Shown here: piece by piece, positions 22,466 to 34,690 of the stretch
How the letters are laid out: each line of letters opens with the position of its first letter
Position numbering within the stretch: position 1 is the first letter of the stretch
Assembly: GCA_021234155.1 (NCBI GenBank)
Contig: JAJEKV010000021.1
Coordinates: forward strand, 15,761,563-15,825,562
Direction: 5' to 3'
From: Isoetes taiwanensis
Lineage: Eukaryota > Streptophyta > Lycopodiopsida > Isoetales > Isoetaceae
Length of the DNA: 64,000 bases
Translations under genes and position numbers: made by a program
Notes under the pieces: model-generated
Databases searched by the model: none
What the model saw: the letters and a program-made list of their open reading frames with translations, nothing else
What the model was told of the DNA's origin: nothing

Positions 22466-23599
22466 TTAATGTTCTAAGCATAATCATGTTTATTACAGAG
22501 AATTCATTTCCAAGAAAATATCTAACCATTGACTTCTTTGTTATTTTTGAAGTGCTAGGGAATAGAACAGAATAGACAAACAGACAAAAGCGCTAGAAAA
22601 CAAATAGATAAAACATGACATTACTCTTATGACTAAATAGGCATCGAGGAGTTAATAATATTATGCATTCTATATATGTATGCCCTTACAATTCTTTATT
22701 CAATAAAGCCTAAGCAACTACTAGAGTACAACTAATATATAATTTGCAATAAGATTCTAGAATTATTTCAAGAGTTTTAGCCGAGTGATCAATTCGGCGT
22801 ACCTAGACTTACGTTCATGAGTTCTAGAAAATCTAGATAACGATTTGTACAAATGTCTCCTAGAGTCTTACACATCCCAAATGGGTCATATGCACGTGGA
22901 AGAAACAATTTATTCAGCATCTTTTTATGTTTTTTATATGTAACAATGTTTTACCTTATTTCTTACGACCTTTCATTTTCAATTCGCCTTTTAGTTTCAA
23001 GATCAGCTAATCTAAGGCATAAGAAGCCGGAACCGAGACATCCAGTTCTTTCTATGAGGTGTTATTGTCTTACCTAATAGAGAAGAAGGTGTGCTCAAGT
23101 ACAGATATTTATACTTTCTTGTATTCTACAACACACATTATCCCATGTTCATTGATGTATTAATATTATTTCATATCTCATGATTTGTTTCCCATGTATT
23201 TCCATTACAACATTTTCTAAGTATGGAGCCCATGCTATACAGAACCACCCCAAGGCCCATGCACACCTATATTATATATAAATATGTATTACAACAATGT
23301 ATTCATACTGCAGACTAAATCATTGTACATGGCATCCCACATATTAGGAAATCAAACCATTGAATAAAATCCCCCCCCCCACCCCCTGCCTTCCCAAGTT
23401 GTTTTGGGTGGTACTCGTACAGGTCATCCAACGGTAGGCAAGGAACCCTATGTACATACATGCAAATACGCCAACACCTCCCGCAACCTTTGCAACAATT
23501 CCATTTTTCTAACTAGTAGTTAACTGAAACTTTTCAAAAAAGACCGGGATACCCGACTTGCCAGGATACCAACGCTACTCAATCTTCAATGATTGCACA

Positions 23600-23910
23600 G
23601 GAAAGCGGGGGCATGGGGGAGTTGCCTGCTACTATCGAACGGCCTTGGCACAGTCAATCTCCTTGTTCAAGACAGACAAGCACAACTGATACTTGTGGGT
23701 GCGTGTGCAAAACTGCAGTAGCAGATCCCTCTTTGTGGCAGCCTGCTATTTTCCACATGCAGAAAGCAACTTCTATTACACCCACTCGAATGTGGATAGG
23801 CTGGACCCCTATGTTGATCTATATGATGACATACAACAAAGATAAGCGCTTTAGGCGGTGTCATACTCCTTGGAGACTTCAATGCGCCGCGACCGGGTAG
23901 AACAACCCAT
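23600..23910 (+). pseudogene. LINE apurinic-type endonuclease remnant
   Basis: Shifting plus frames give VNLLVQDRQAQLILVGAC, LFVAACYFPHAE and LLGDFNAP. The GDFN motif and the order of blocks fit the exonuclease-endonuclease-phosphatase fold used by LINEs to nick target DNA. Several frame changes and loss of downstream motifs show decay. Confidence 0.7.
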
Positions 23911-25120
23911 GAGATTTGATCCCTTGATCGATGATATATTGCGTACCGGCCCCGGGCAGGAGCTTGGCCACGGACATCGATGACAATCGGTCACACGCCA
24001 TGGTAGACAATTGCTTTTGCTCGCGGGTATCTTTGACCCGTAACTGCAATGGATCGGCACAATGGTCGCCCACCCGCAAGAGCACTTGTAGACGAAAACC
24101 GTGGGGAGGATCTAGTGTGGTGGACTATGTGCCTGCATGAGCGGGATATGCATGTCGCCAAGCACTTCCGTGGGGAACAACTAATAGGGATGAAGAGATC
24201 GACTTCGTAACACTTACCACTTTACTTTGAAGTTGGCTTGGCAGGTTGTGCGAACCCCCGCGGCAACAGCCCCTCACATGCCTCACCAAGCGATTGATTA
24301 TGAACATGCGGGGCTTATGCCCGATGCTTATAGATGACCCGCGTAAATTTTGGTAATATCCTACACTAGAGCAACAGACAGGCCGGCCGACCGATGTGCT
24401 CAGATCAGCAGTAGAGATGCTTTGGGATAAGTCACCAGCGACGGACCTCCAGAACACAACCTTCCCACGTAATCAATGGTTTGATGCAGAGTGCAAGGAA
24501 CACAAACGCCGGCTCCGCCAAGTTACGCACCTCGCTTTACACATGTAGCCGATAGTACCGCGCCTTTCCTTAGAGCTAAGAAAGCCGTGTACATTGCAAC
24601 AAGATCAAAGGGAAATGTTTTACCTCCTCGAACGCCACCCCCCGGACCTTCCTCGGGCTAAGGGTTCTTAGAAAGCCGCACAAACCCACGGGGAACATTA
24701 CCCCCGAAAGCGGGAGGCAATACTTGCAACAACTATAACACCTCGTGGTGCACATGCAACATTACCCCGCAAGAAGGCCCGGTCCGGAAATCATAGATTC
24801 GGACATGGAACAAGGCTTACAAACGTCTTGCCAATGGGAAAGCCCCTGACCGATGGTATGCGGCGCGTAATTGCTTAAGTGGGCGCGGGCCGTTCATAAT
24901 ACCGGTCTTGACCGCCTTGTTCAACAATGCATTACAGAAGGCTTCCGTACAAATGGACCAATAGCGAGTTGTTCCCATCTATAAAGCGGACCCACCCACA
25001 CTTCCTGCCCACCACCGAACAATCATGGTCGGGCCGGTGTTTGCAAAATTGCTTGCCGATTCTCGAAAGCGCCAGCTTATTCTGGTCGGGCGAGGCGGCG
25101 AGATCTGATACCCCTCACCC

Positions 25121-26064
25121 GTGCGGATTCGCACCCGACACTCAACCATTGACCACATCTTCACCTTGCGAACTCTGGTTGAAGACAGCAGGAACCGCCG
25201 CCAGGATCTATATTGTTGCTTCGTGGATTTTGCGAAGGCATTTGACACTGTGCCTCGGGAAAAACTATGGGTAAGATTGCGACAGCTGGGGGTTCCTGTA
25301 GATTTGCAATGCAAAGGTACAAAGCTATATGAAAGATGCTCGGTCGGTTGCAGGCTTCAAGCCAACCATTTGATAGTAGTATCGGGTTCGCCGGGGTGCC
25401 CTCTCTCCCCAACATTGTTTGGACTTTACATTGATCAATTGGAGAGCTGGCCTGCTGATAATGGGGGCGACGGGGCTCACCTTCTCTACCAGATCATCAA
25501 GCAGTTAATATATGCTGATGATGTGGACCTCCTAGCTTACACACCAGCAGACATGCCACGACATCTCGATGCTCTAGACACATTTTATCAAGCGGCCGAT
25601 ATGCCCAAACAACAGCCAAGACTAAGGTGGTTTTCATATCATCTTCACGACAGCCGAGGATCCCCTCCTTCAGCTACCGAGGGCAGAATGTGGAAGTAGC
25701 ATCCACATACAAATATTTGGGAGTGGAGTTTCCTTCTATTATGCATTGGGACACATCTATATGGCTACGAGTTACGGCGCACTATATGCAATGCAAAACA
25801 ATAGTCATAGAGCGGAGTTATATGATTGGACATCAGTCACACCTGTTCAAGGTCTTAGTGCAGCCTGTCCTTTTATATGGGGTTGAAGTATGGGGCCCAG
25901 TAGTATCCCTCGCTACTTGGAATGACTTGGAGCAGGTGCAGAAAGCCTTCTTGGTGCGAGCACTAGGGGTGAAGTCCACAGTCCCATATCAAATTCTACT
26001 GCAGGAGACAGGATTCTTGCCTCTTCAGAGGGCAGCCCTTGATCGCCACATTGTCTATTTTTAG
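25121..26064 (+). pseudogene. LINE reverse transcriptase remnant
   Basis: The frame 25121-25699 contains STIDHIFTLRTLVE, motif A in CCFVDFAKAFDTV, motif B-like VSGSPGCPLSPTLFGLYID and motif C YADD (about 25507-25518). The frame 25627-26064 continues with VEVASTYKYLGVEF and VLLYGVEVWGP. The two overlap in different frames, so a frameshift near 25640-25690 splits the domain. The catalytic aspartates are still encoded. Confidence 0.85.
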
Positions 26065-26397
26065 AAGGTGGTCAATATGGACGATGCTCGTCTCCCTAAA
26101 CTAGCTTATATCATGGCAATGGGGCCACAGCGCCTCAAGGTCTGCTGAAGGGAAAAGAGAGCTCAATGGATGGCTAGATGGAATGTGCAGGAACACAGAT
26201 GCATACATGTGCAAATAGAGGCAGATCGCCATAGCTTGAGGTAATATCTTGACGCTTGCTTCATCAGCAAGCTTTGGGATGCCAGCGCCCTTGAACAGGT
26301 CAAGACAGCACATACCAGTGCCACATAAATCCCACATTGGAACGAGGCCCGCAATGCTACCTGCGCACCCACTTGCCCATGAAAAGACGCAGACTCA

Positions 26398-26694
26398 TTG
26401 CCTCCATTCGCACAGGGGCAGATCATCTTCGAATTGAGACAGGCAGAATGGATTGGTGAGCCACGTCAGGACAGGCTCTGTCAATGCTGCCAAATGGGAG
26501 TCATTGAGAATGAATCTCATACCCTTCAAAGTTGCCCAGCATATGATCAAATCCGGAAGCGCTATGCTGAGTTGGTCAGGCCTGGCCAGCTGCTACATGT
26601 GACATTGAGCACGGCCTCCGTACGGGTGCTAGGATCATACCTTCAGGAGGTCATGGACATGCGAGATCAGCTATGTCCTCGGGCACGCGCTTGA
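26398..26694 (+). pseudogene. LINE C-terminal zinc-knuckle region
   Basis: Encodes QDRLCQCCQMGVIENESHTL followed by QSCPAYDQIRKRY, a C-x2-C..H..C knuckle as in the RT-associated zinc-binding domain at the end of plant LINE proteins. It ends in a TGA near 26694, just before the 3' untranslated tail. A stop at about 26062 and further frame changes separate it from the RT. Confidence 0.75.
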
Positions 26695-27546
26695 CATGTA
26701 CATACACATTTATTTCATGATGATGAATACTTGTACAGTTTGACAACATTCTTAATACTGCCACGGTTTTCCCCTCGAAAACCCTTCGGGGCGAGGGTTT
26801 TTTAACCCGGACAGTAATAATTTGCTGCGCTCCTTCTGGATCCCATAGGCCGATTGGTCTCAGTGGACGATAAAAACTATTCTTATTCTTATTCTTATTC
26901 TTATTCCTTATGTAAAGGAGGATAAAGTGGTGGCCAAATTGTAACCAATAGGCTGAAAACCCCCTTGAAAGACTAATAGGAAAAGAACAATCAATTTTTC
27001 TTCCTACAGATCTATCCATGATAAGTATCTAGTAGCTGTTGAAGGTTTGCATTGGTGTAAGAAATCGAAACAAAACTGCATCCTAAGTTGTAAAAATAAA
27101 AAGGACTTCTATCATTTGGCTATTTTGCACTAATTCAAGACCTAAATATTAACTAACCATAGTAGATATAAAGGTTGTAGAATAATTTGGTTAAAGTAAG
27201 CCAAAATTTGACGCGAAAACTTCTAGGTCTTGCTAAACTTTCCAATTATGTGGCACTTATAATTTCTTGCAATTAGCTAAAGTTGGACGAAATGGAGGTG
27301 TGGCGCGGAATAGACTTAGCTGATATTATGTTTTTTCTTTTTGCCCAAAAGGGCTATAGTATAGTAGATTTTTTTTCTCAACAAAGCCAAAACTTCAACC
27401 TCAAGTTTAGCCACTAATTTTTTTCCCTGCTTTCTAGTATGGCGTTTTTGTACCATATATTCTTCATTGGAGGATTCTTAGCGGCTGACTAGAATGTCTA
27501 GTATGAGGAAGTCCTTCTTGTAGTATCAAATTAGAGTTACTCTGAA

Positions 27547-27882
27547 CACGCTATGCTGAGTTGGTCAGGCCCGACCAACTGCTACATCTGATATTGAGCA
27601 CGACATCAGTGCAGTTGCTGGGATTATAGCTTTACGAGGTCATGAATATGCTGGCTCAGCTATGTCCTCGGACACCAACTTAATATGTATATATTTCATG
27701 ATGTATATTTATACAGAGCATTCTTATTACTGCCACCTCGAAAATCCTTTGGGGCGGGGGTTTTTGAATCTCGATAGTAATACGTTTGCTACGGTCTTCT
27801 ATTTTGTCCACAGGCCAATTTGTCTCCATGCATGATGAAAACCATTCAATTCAATTCAATTCAATTCAATTCAATTCAATTT
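27547..27882 (+). mobile_element. 5'-truncated copy of the same LINE 3' end
   Basis: Aligns with 26562-26880: GCTATGCTGAGTTGGTCAGG, then GGGGCGGGGGTTTTT, then GGCCAATTTGTCTCCATGCA with a diverged GATGAAAA. It ends in (TTCAA)n at 27843-27882. Only the last coding residues and 3' tail survive. Confidence 0.8.
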
Positions 27883-28639
27883 TGATGTACAAAAGAGAAG
27901 GAGAACATCTTTGAGTATAGTCTGTTCTTACTAGATTGTATTTCCGTGTTGGTTTTCAAGGCTTGCAAGTGATATCTGAATTATTAAGAATGATCCCTAG
28001 TAGAAAATCTTTTAGACGGGATCTTCGTTTTGTTAGCAGGTCACCCTAGAAAAACAGGTGGGTGTGAAAAAGAGGATACATTCTTTATAGTGTTGTGCAG
28101 ATGAGGAAATAGAAATGGCTTGATCTTGTTCTATAGTTTCTTATTTCTTACTTCTTTTGAATACTTGGCTTTCTTTTACAAGAGGCCTTATCCTGGAGCA
28201 TCCCCTTTTCCAAAAGTTTCCTAAATGCATAAGACTAAAAGTTTGTGCTCATTAAGTACAGAAAATTGCCATTCAGTTGTAATGTCAGTCTAGTGGTTAG
28301 CAATAACGACCAATGAGGATCCAACCCAAACAGATATGAGGAATCAAAGGAGAATAACATTGTCAAAAGTGTGTTTTATTGGAGATTGATACTCTCAGGG
28401 TGTTCGTTATTTTATGAGGATTTCCAAATGAAGTTTAATCTTCGCCACCAAATAGGAGTATTTGGGAGTTCATTGCAGCATGCAGCACATATTCCTATGT
28501 ACTCCATAGTTTGCTATTTCTTGGTAACACATAAGCCTTTACTAGAATACTGCTTTATTTTCTCTTGTTACAAATTTTTCATTATAAGGAGTTGCAATTG
28601 TCACCAAGTGGAATGTCCAGGTTGAAACTCATGAAGTAG

Positions 28640-28930
28640 ACTGGATGTAAAAAAATATTTGGAAGAATTCTCTCCCTCCAAAAGTGAAACTTTAGTCTGG
28701 CATTATTCATAGCGTTCCAAAATATGTATTAAGTATAATCTAGATTTGGAACCATGCTGTCCTTTATGTAGTGCGGATAAGACCATTGAACATTGCTCAG
28801 ATATTTAGCTTGCTTGGAATCATGTGATGGAATTAATTTGAGCCTTCTACATCGGTCAAAAACATCATATTGAGACTCTATCTAGTATGGTAGAATTCAT
28901 TAAAGAAGCAAGCGATTCATCTTCGTAAAG
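28640..28930 (+). pseudogene. Second LINE lineage: zinc-binding RT remnant
   Basis: Frames encode WKNSLPPKVKL, then CCPLCSADKTIEHC, then LAWNHVMELI. This is the order of the reverse-transcriptase zinc-binding domain in L1-type plant LINEs. Stops and frame changes are dense. It is distinct from the microsatellite-tailed LINE by sequence. Confidence 0.6.
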
Positions 28931-29339
28931 CTTGACTAACTATGAGATCACGAGGAAAAGAAAAAGGCTAATGGGTTTCTCTCATTAATATTTGCTGCAC
29001 TCTTTCAAGATCTTTGGTTTGCTAAGATCTAAGCTTAGGAAGAAAGTGTTAGTATGGATGATCAGGACCTTGGTTAGGAATTGTAGAACACTTAATTTGC
29101 TCGTCTTTGAAGTAGTAGTATACTACATTGCTATGTGATTACCCTGCACTCGAATTCCATACGTAGTGTTCTCATATCACATAGTGTTGCAGTATAATTC
29201 ATGTTTTTGGATTTAATAGAAGTATACCTTGCATTTTTCTAAGGAAGCAATTGCAATTGTTTCTTGGTACTTGCAGGAAGGCTTATTAGATTCTAAATTC
29301 TTCCAAAGTAACCATAATAATTTCATCAAAACACGTGCA

Positions 29340-29815
29340 ATTTGAATCAATAACTTGCCATGAATTTCAATTTTACCCCGGCTAACATGTTATTTGTCAC
29401 AGCAGTGAAGATATCACGGGAGCATCCAACAAAGTACAACATTAGACCCTTGGTTATGTGCGCCATGTGGAAATGCATACTTAGAGTTCCATCATAAACT
29501 AAAGCATGCCAACGAACCGGACAAAGTTTTGTGTTTTTCATTTCTCTACCTATTTTTTGTTGATGTGCTAACTACTAAAAATGATATTTTGAGCATAAGT
29601 TTTGGATCTGTCTTGAAATGTTTTTGGAGACCAAATTCTGTTAATACATTGATGGTACTATAATTAGATAATTTCAATAACAAAAATAATTACAAAAGCA
29701 AAAGAGTCCATTCTTGCCAATATCTGTTGTTGAAGTTGCACATATGAAGGTTAAAGGCCGAGTAAAAACACATGCCAAGACATTAGTTCGGCAATGCCGG
29801 ACATAAGTTTATTAG
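29340..29815 (+). mobile_element. Helitron 3' terminal fragment, second copy
   Basis: The reverse complement of this stretch follows 3840-4350 almost throughout, including ACATGCC..ACTCGGCCTTTAAC and AACTTATGCTCAAAAT. On the plus strand it encodes VKISREHPTKYNIRPLVM ending RVPS-stop, as in copy 1. It ends in a hairpin (CGGCA-A-TGCCG, 29789-29799) and TTAG at 29812-29815 followed by T; copy 1 has CTAG. The left side is truncated, so this is a 476-bp remnant. Confidence 0.8.
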
Positions 29816-29829
29816 TTAGATTTTAAAAC

Positions 29830-32790
29830 TCTTCTAAAGTAACCATGAGGTTCCTAAGAGATATTTTTGTGGGTTTTTTTAGGATTGGGAAAGGTTTCTG
29901 ATATTGGGGGTTGTTTTGTGTGGTTTTTTCTATGAAGTTTAATCACACATGGCCTTCTATTTTTGATGCTTTGATCTGCCTGTAATGCTCAAATGGGGTT
30001 CCTGGAGGCTCTAGAAGAGGCGGGTCCCGATTTCTGTTATTTTTTATTTCTAGACTTCTGTTTCTTCTAAATTTTGGCCCATCGTTCTATTCCAACATCT
30101 GCTTCAGTTGTTTATATTTGTTCTAGTTTTAGATTTGTTTGGATTTTCTTGCTTGCTTCGGATTTTTGTTGCTTCATATTTTTGTTTCTTTGTTCGAATT
30201 TTTGCTTCTTTGGGTTCTCTGCTGTGAATCGGCTTTCTGTTTGTTTGGGTTCTTCGGTGTGAAGTAGATGCTCCATGTACATGGCACCTGTTATTTTATT
30301 TCTTTATAGCCAATATATTTTCATGTATTCAGTGTATATTTCTAAGATTTCAACGGTTTGTGGCCACATATTTATTTGGTATATGCTATGAAAAAACCCA
30401 CAAAAAGGAACCACTTAAATACAAGGTTTCAAAATGACCATCTAAACATATATAATGCAGTTTATTGTTTTTTTTTTTTTTTTTTTGTCTCCGTAATATT
30501 TCTGCCATTTTCATGTTGTTTTGCCACGTTTTTCTTGGGAAGGATCCACTGCGTCCAGTGATGGTAAACTGTGGCGTGATGCTATGGCGGTCGGCAGTGG
30601 CTATGGCAGTGGATAGAAAAAATGCAGAAAATTAGGAGGCAGGCAAAAGAGCTTCCTTAGAAGCGCAGGGTCTGAAGCTTTGGCATCTTCCGATGCAAAA
30701 ATGGCGATAACTGGGTGTAGGTTTAGCGCGGAATGTTGTCGGAACTGGCTATGGCGGTCTGCAGCAGAGAATGAAGAAGAAAAAATGAGCAGTCAGATGC
30801 TCTTCATTTCCTCCAGCAATGGCTCCATTGGGTCACAGATGCCTGGTTTTGTGCTCTGCTTTATAAGCCATGGTAACTTTAGCTAAAGGAGTTTTCGACC
30901 TGGTGCAAAATGTGCTAGCATGGTAGATATCTGGATCGATGCAGATGAGTTCTTTGATGGAAATGCAGTTAAGTTAAGTTAATTTGTGTGCAAATATATT
31001 GCAAGAGGTTAAGGTTTGACGGAGTAGATTTAGAAATGGAGAAATAAGAAGCCAAATTTATGAAGCTCTTGCACAGAGCTCTTAAATCGGTGCCAACACA
31101 GAACTCTGCATCTCAGAAGAGTAGAGCAAAGGGGAAAAGATCATTATCTGAAGCAAAAACGAGCAAATCAGTGCAAAAGATTGAGCAAGAGGAAGGAAAA
31201 ACAACGGCTTTGTTAATGGGTCCTTTATTGTTGCCTTTAACGAAATTTCGTTCCCAAAATTTGTTCATCACTATTGCATTGGTAAACCTTAACTCGCTCG
31301 ACCACTGAAGCATGGTAGCGGCAAGACCGGGTGATAGTGGCTCTTACTTCCCTTTGATACTATTGGGTTCTCGTGGACATGGCCGGCTCTTTGGGTCAAA
31401 TGGTGTGGCTCGAGTGGATCCCTCACACAAAATGGCCTGTGTTTCAATCGTCCCTTAAAATCTTGCAAAAGTATGGGACTGATCTCATTTCCTAAACATG
31501 CCCACCGTGAATCCCGGCAAGATATTGTGGTTTTTTCTCTGGTTCTCACTGCGAATATTTGGAATTTATAGATAGGTTGCCTTTCAATCCTAATATATGT
31601 AGCCTTGTGGCACACAGCCTTATGCTTCAGTTCAGCTTGAACCTTGCCATGCCTGGGAAACGTACATTTCAGTGTGTATAATGACCAGAGAGCCCATGCC
31701 CCCTCCATTTAATCAGTGCGTTATCCAAGTAGAGGGAAGTATCCTTGCAGCTTGCTTGCTTGACAATAGGAGTTGTTGGTATAGTATTATAGTATCAACA
31801 TAGCTTCAGATCCTCACTAATTACTTTCTCACCATAGCCTGCCTTTCACATTTGTAGATTTTTGTGAGCATGCCTACAACCACACTGAACATACAGAGAA
31901 ACAACCGCTAGGATGCTTGCAGAATGGGTATATGAAACTTAAACCATGGTCCCGTTTTTGAATCCTACACCACACATGAAACTAGGATCTTCCTGGTCCC
32001 ATGTGGCCTAATCATGGATGGGCAGCAAGATTCATGACTTTTCTGAACGATCTTTAAACCAATATATACGAGGGCAATCCTTTCCTATCCTGATGAGCAC
32101 CTTAGCAGGATACTGGATGGGCACCACCAGTTTGGGATGAACTGTGATGGTCCATGCCTGACCTTTCAGTCTTTGTTGCAACTTATCTTGGATAAATATC
32201 AAATAAGCAACAACTCTTGGACTTTTAATTCAATTGTTGACCATTTGGAAGCCATCTTCTGAAGGTTTGAACAATCATCTGTGTCTGATGGTTTGTAACT
32301 GTGGAATATGCTGTAGTACCATGTCGACAGGATGAAAATTACGAATTATTAGTGCATATTGTAATTTAGCTCTACAAATACAGTATAGATATTTGAGCAT
32401 ATATGCTACAGCATGTCAATTTTCAACAGGTAGTAGCCTTAAACCCACCATTTGGCATTAAACAAACTGGCCAGTAACCTAGCACTTATATAGCGAAAGG
32501 TGTAACTTAACATGCTGCAGCATGTCAACTTTGAATCTAAAGCCAACCCATTGAAACTACACACTTTAGTAATGGCAAGGTTTTCTAACCGTAAGAACCG
32601 GAGGAATGATGCAGAATTAGTAGACGCTGTTGACACCACAGAACTTATGCTGGTTCCTTAAACTTTTGAGAAATGTTTGCCATTGCTTCTTATCAGCAAC
32701 TTTATTACTCAAGCCCGTGTACAAATTATGTAGACAATTGAGTTTTTTAGATATAGTATTTCAAAGAACATTGACATATTAAGGCATAAT
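29830..32790. other. Non-coding stretch without supported gene
   Basis: Contains T-rich tracts (for example 30467-30486) and scattered short ORFs without motifs (30680-30886, 31060-31308, 31289-31708). The missing 5' exons of the phospholipid methyltransferase should lie here if that gene is complete. I looked for its expected N-terminal hydrophobic segments and did not find them. Confidence 0.4.
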
Positions 32791-32804
32791 GTGTTTGGCT
32801 GCAG

Positions 32805-33154
<350 letters not shown>

Positions 33155-33629
33155 TAGTTTGGTAGAGATATTTGTTGCAACTTTTGTTTAAAATTCTATT
33201 TATGTGTTTCAGGTCAAGCATCTTTGATGCAAAAGCAGGTATATCACTTAGGAAGAGATTTGTTAAGTTGATTTCGTGGTGTGGTATGACAATGAATGGG
33301 GCTATAGGTATGAGATTCTGTCTGTGGCCTAGCATTTACTGATAGTTGATCTGTCGTACTGCCATGTTTATATTACAGCAATCGGGTCATTGATTTGGTG
33401 AACCACATGGCCGCAGTTTTGGTTGCAAATAAGAAGTCAATTTGGAAAAACTTGCTGGTGGTTCGTAACATGTAGAAATTGCAATGAAAAACCTTACATT
33501 CATGTTGTTTGGATAAATTCATTTGACAACATTGGTGGAAATGTCCACTTCCTATAAACGGACCAAAGTTCAAAGTCAATTTGTAAATATACAATCATGG
33601 CGGAGTCTGCTTTTGTTACTCTTTTGTAG

Positions 33630-33967
33630 GGTTTTATTGGCAACTGCATCGTGATGCTTAAATTTCATACTTCCTGCTCTAAATCTGCCGATAGGTTCTG
33701 CAGTCTTAAATGCAGATCCATATCTCATCGTCTCAAGGCATTAATTGGAAAAAGAAATATTATCAGAGATAACGAAGGTAAAACACTACTCTGGTCTCTT
33801 CTGCAGAATCCAAAATTAAAGCTGCTAGTTAACACAAAAAATCCCTATATTGGAGAGCTTCAGGATGCATTAAATCTGTTGAAAGATTGCTTCGAGCTCT
33901 ACATAGATCAAGAAACAAAGATTGAGAAGATATCACATGCGGTTTATAGTGCGTATTCGAGCACAGA
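33630..33967 (+). CDS. Exon-like helical ORF of unknown family
   Basis: A TTTTGTAG acceptor precedes an open frame GFIGNCIVMLKFHTSCSKSADRF.. that runs to GTATGG near 33968, with an internal possible donor (GAAG|GTAAAA at 33777). The product is amphipathic and Leu/Lys-rich, including NPYIGELQDALNLLKDCFEL. The pattern resembles four-helix N-terminal bundles of plant immune proteins, but that is weak. It is just downstream of the PLMT exon on the same strand; whether the two are related is unknown. Confidence 0.35.
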
Positions 33968-34690
33968 GGTATGGATTATACATGTTTTTCAAGAGTAATT
34001 TTGGAGGTTTGCAATTGTAAAAAGATTCATTTGCAGTTGTACAAAGATTCATTTTTATTGTTCATAATCCTCAAGATTCATTTGCAATTGTACATAGATT
34101 CATTCCTATTTTTCGTAATCCTTAGAAAATGTTTGCATCGTCCCCTTCTTCTAACAAGCCCCTCTTTTATGAGGCACTAAACCCTTTGATTAAGGGCTCA
34201 AATGGGACTCTCTGGCCAAACCATAAACTTGGCACCTAGTCGATCCCTAGTTTGATATATTGTTATTTGCTTCTAACTTTCTTTGTATAAACAATGAATG
34301 TGTTCATTGGCGAAGTTGGCTTCCTTTTTTCTAAGCAAGCATTGCATTGTCAAACGTTGGACTTTATCAGTGGGTCCAACTGCACAGGTTTGAACTAAAG
34401 AATGGCCGCCGCGATAAATTTCTTGTAACCATAATAATTTCATCAAAACAAGGGCATTTTTTAATTTCCCAAAGTAGAAGTTACTAATTGGGAAATGTTC
34501 CCCAAAACCACAAAAAGTATTTTAGAAAAGTTTTAAAAAAGAGAAGACAGATCATCCATGGCGGAGTGGGGACGTCAATCGATTTCGAATTGTTATTTTG
34601 TCAACCATGAGAATTTTTCCACGAATGACCCTTTATCCGCTGCAGTACTAGCTCAAATTCATCAATCCTTATCCATCTTTTGTTCAGAAG

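Larger units (their letters stand above)
21163..22908. repeat. Outer inverted repeat (foldback) with other elements between the arms
   Basis: Left arm 21163-21425 and right arm ~22652-22908 are inverted copies, sharing CTCATTTGGGATATGTAAGA, TTTTCTAGAACTCA and GACGTAAGTCTAGGTACGCC. Divergence is modest. Between the arms sit a polyadenylated retro-insertion (to 22163) and a smaller foldback (22178-22465). The arms could be termini of one element or two opposed copies of another repeat. Confidence 0.7.
23560..26910 (+). mobile_element. Near-full-length but dead LINE (APE endonuclease plus RT)
   Basis: A GC-richer island with, in order, endonuclease remnants (VILLGDFNA at about 23859-23885), a scrambled middle (~23950-24950), reverse transcriptase (25121-26064), a CCHC-like zinc knuckle (26398-26694), and a 3' tail. 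The tail has a foldable CCCTCGAAAACCC..GGGCGAGGG and ends GGTCTCAGTGGACGATAAAAA plus (TTCTTA)n at 26878-26910. Frame breaks are frequent, so it is inactive. The C-terminal part is shared with 9988-11060 and 27547-27882. Confidence 0.85.

Noticed and set aside
23667-24457. Several minus-strand ORFs in the GC-rich island
   Set aside because: They lie antisense to LINE endonuclease remnants and have no motif.
29287-29850. Possible target-site duplication around the second Helitron end (TTAGATT..AAAGTAACCAT on both sides)
   Set aside because: Helitrons do not make target duplications, the match is imperfect, and the same AACCATAATAATTTCATC string recurs near 34429, so it is probably another dispersed repeat.
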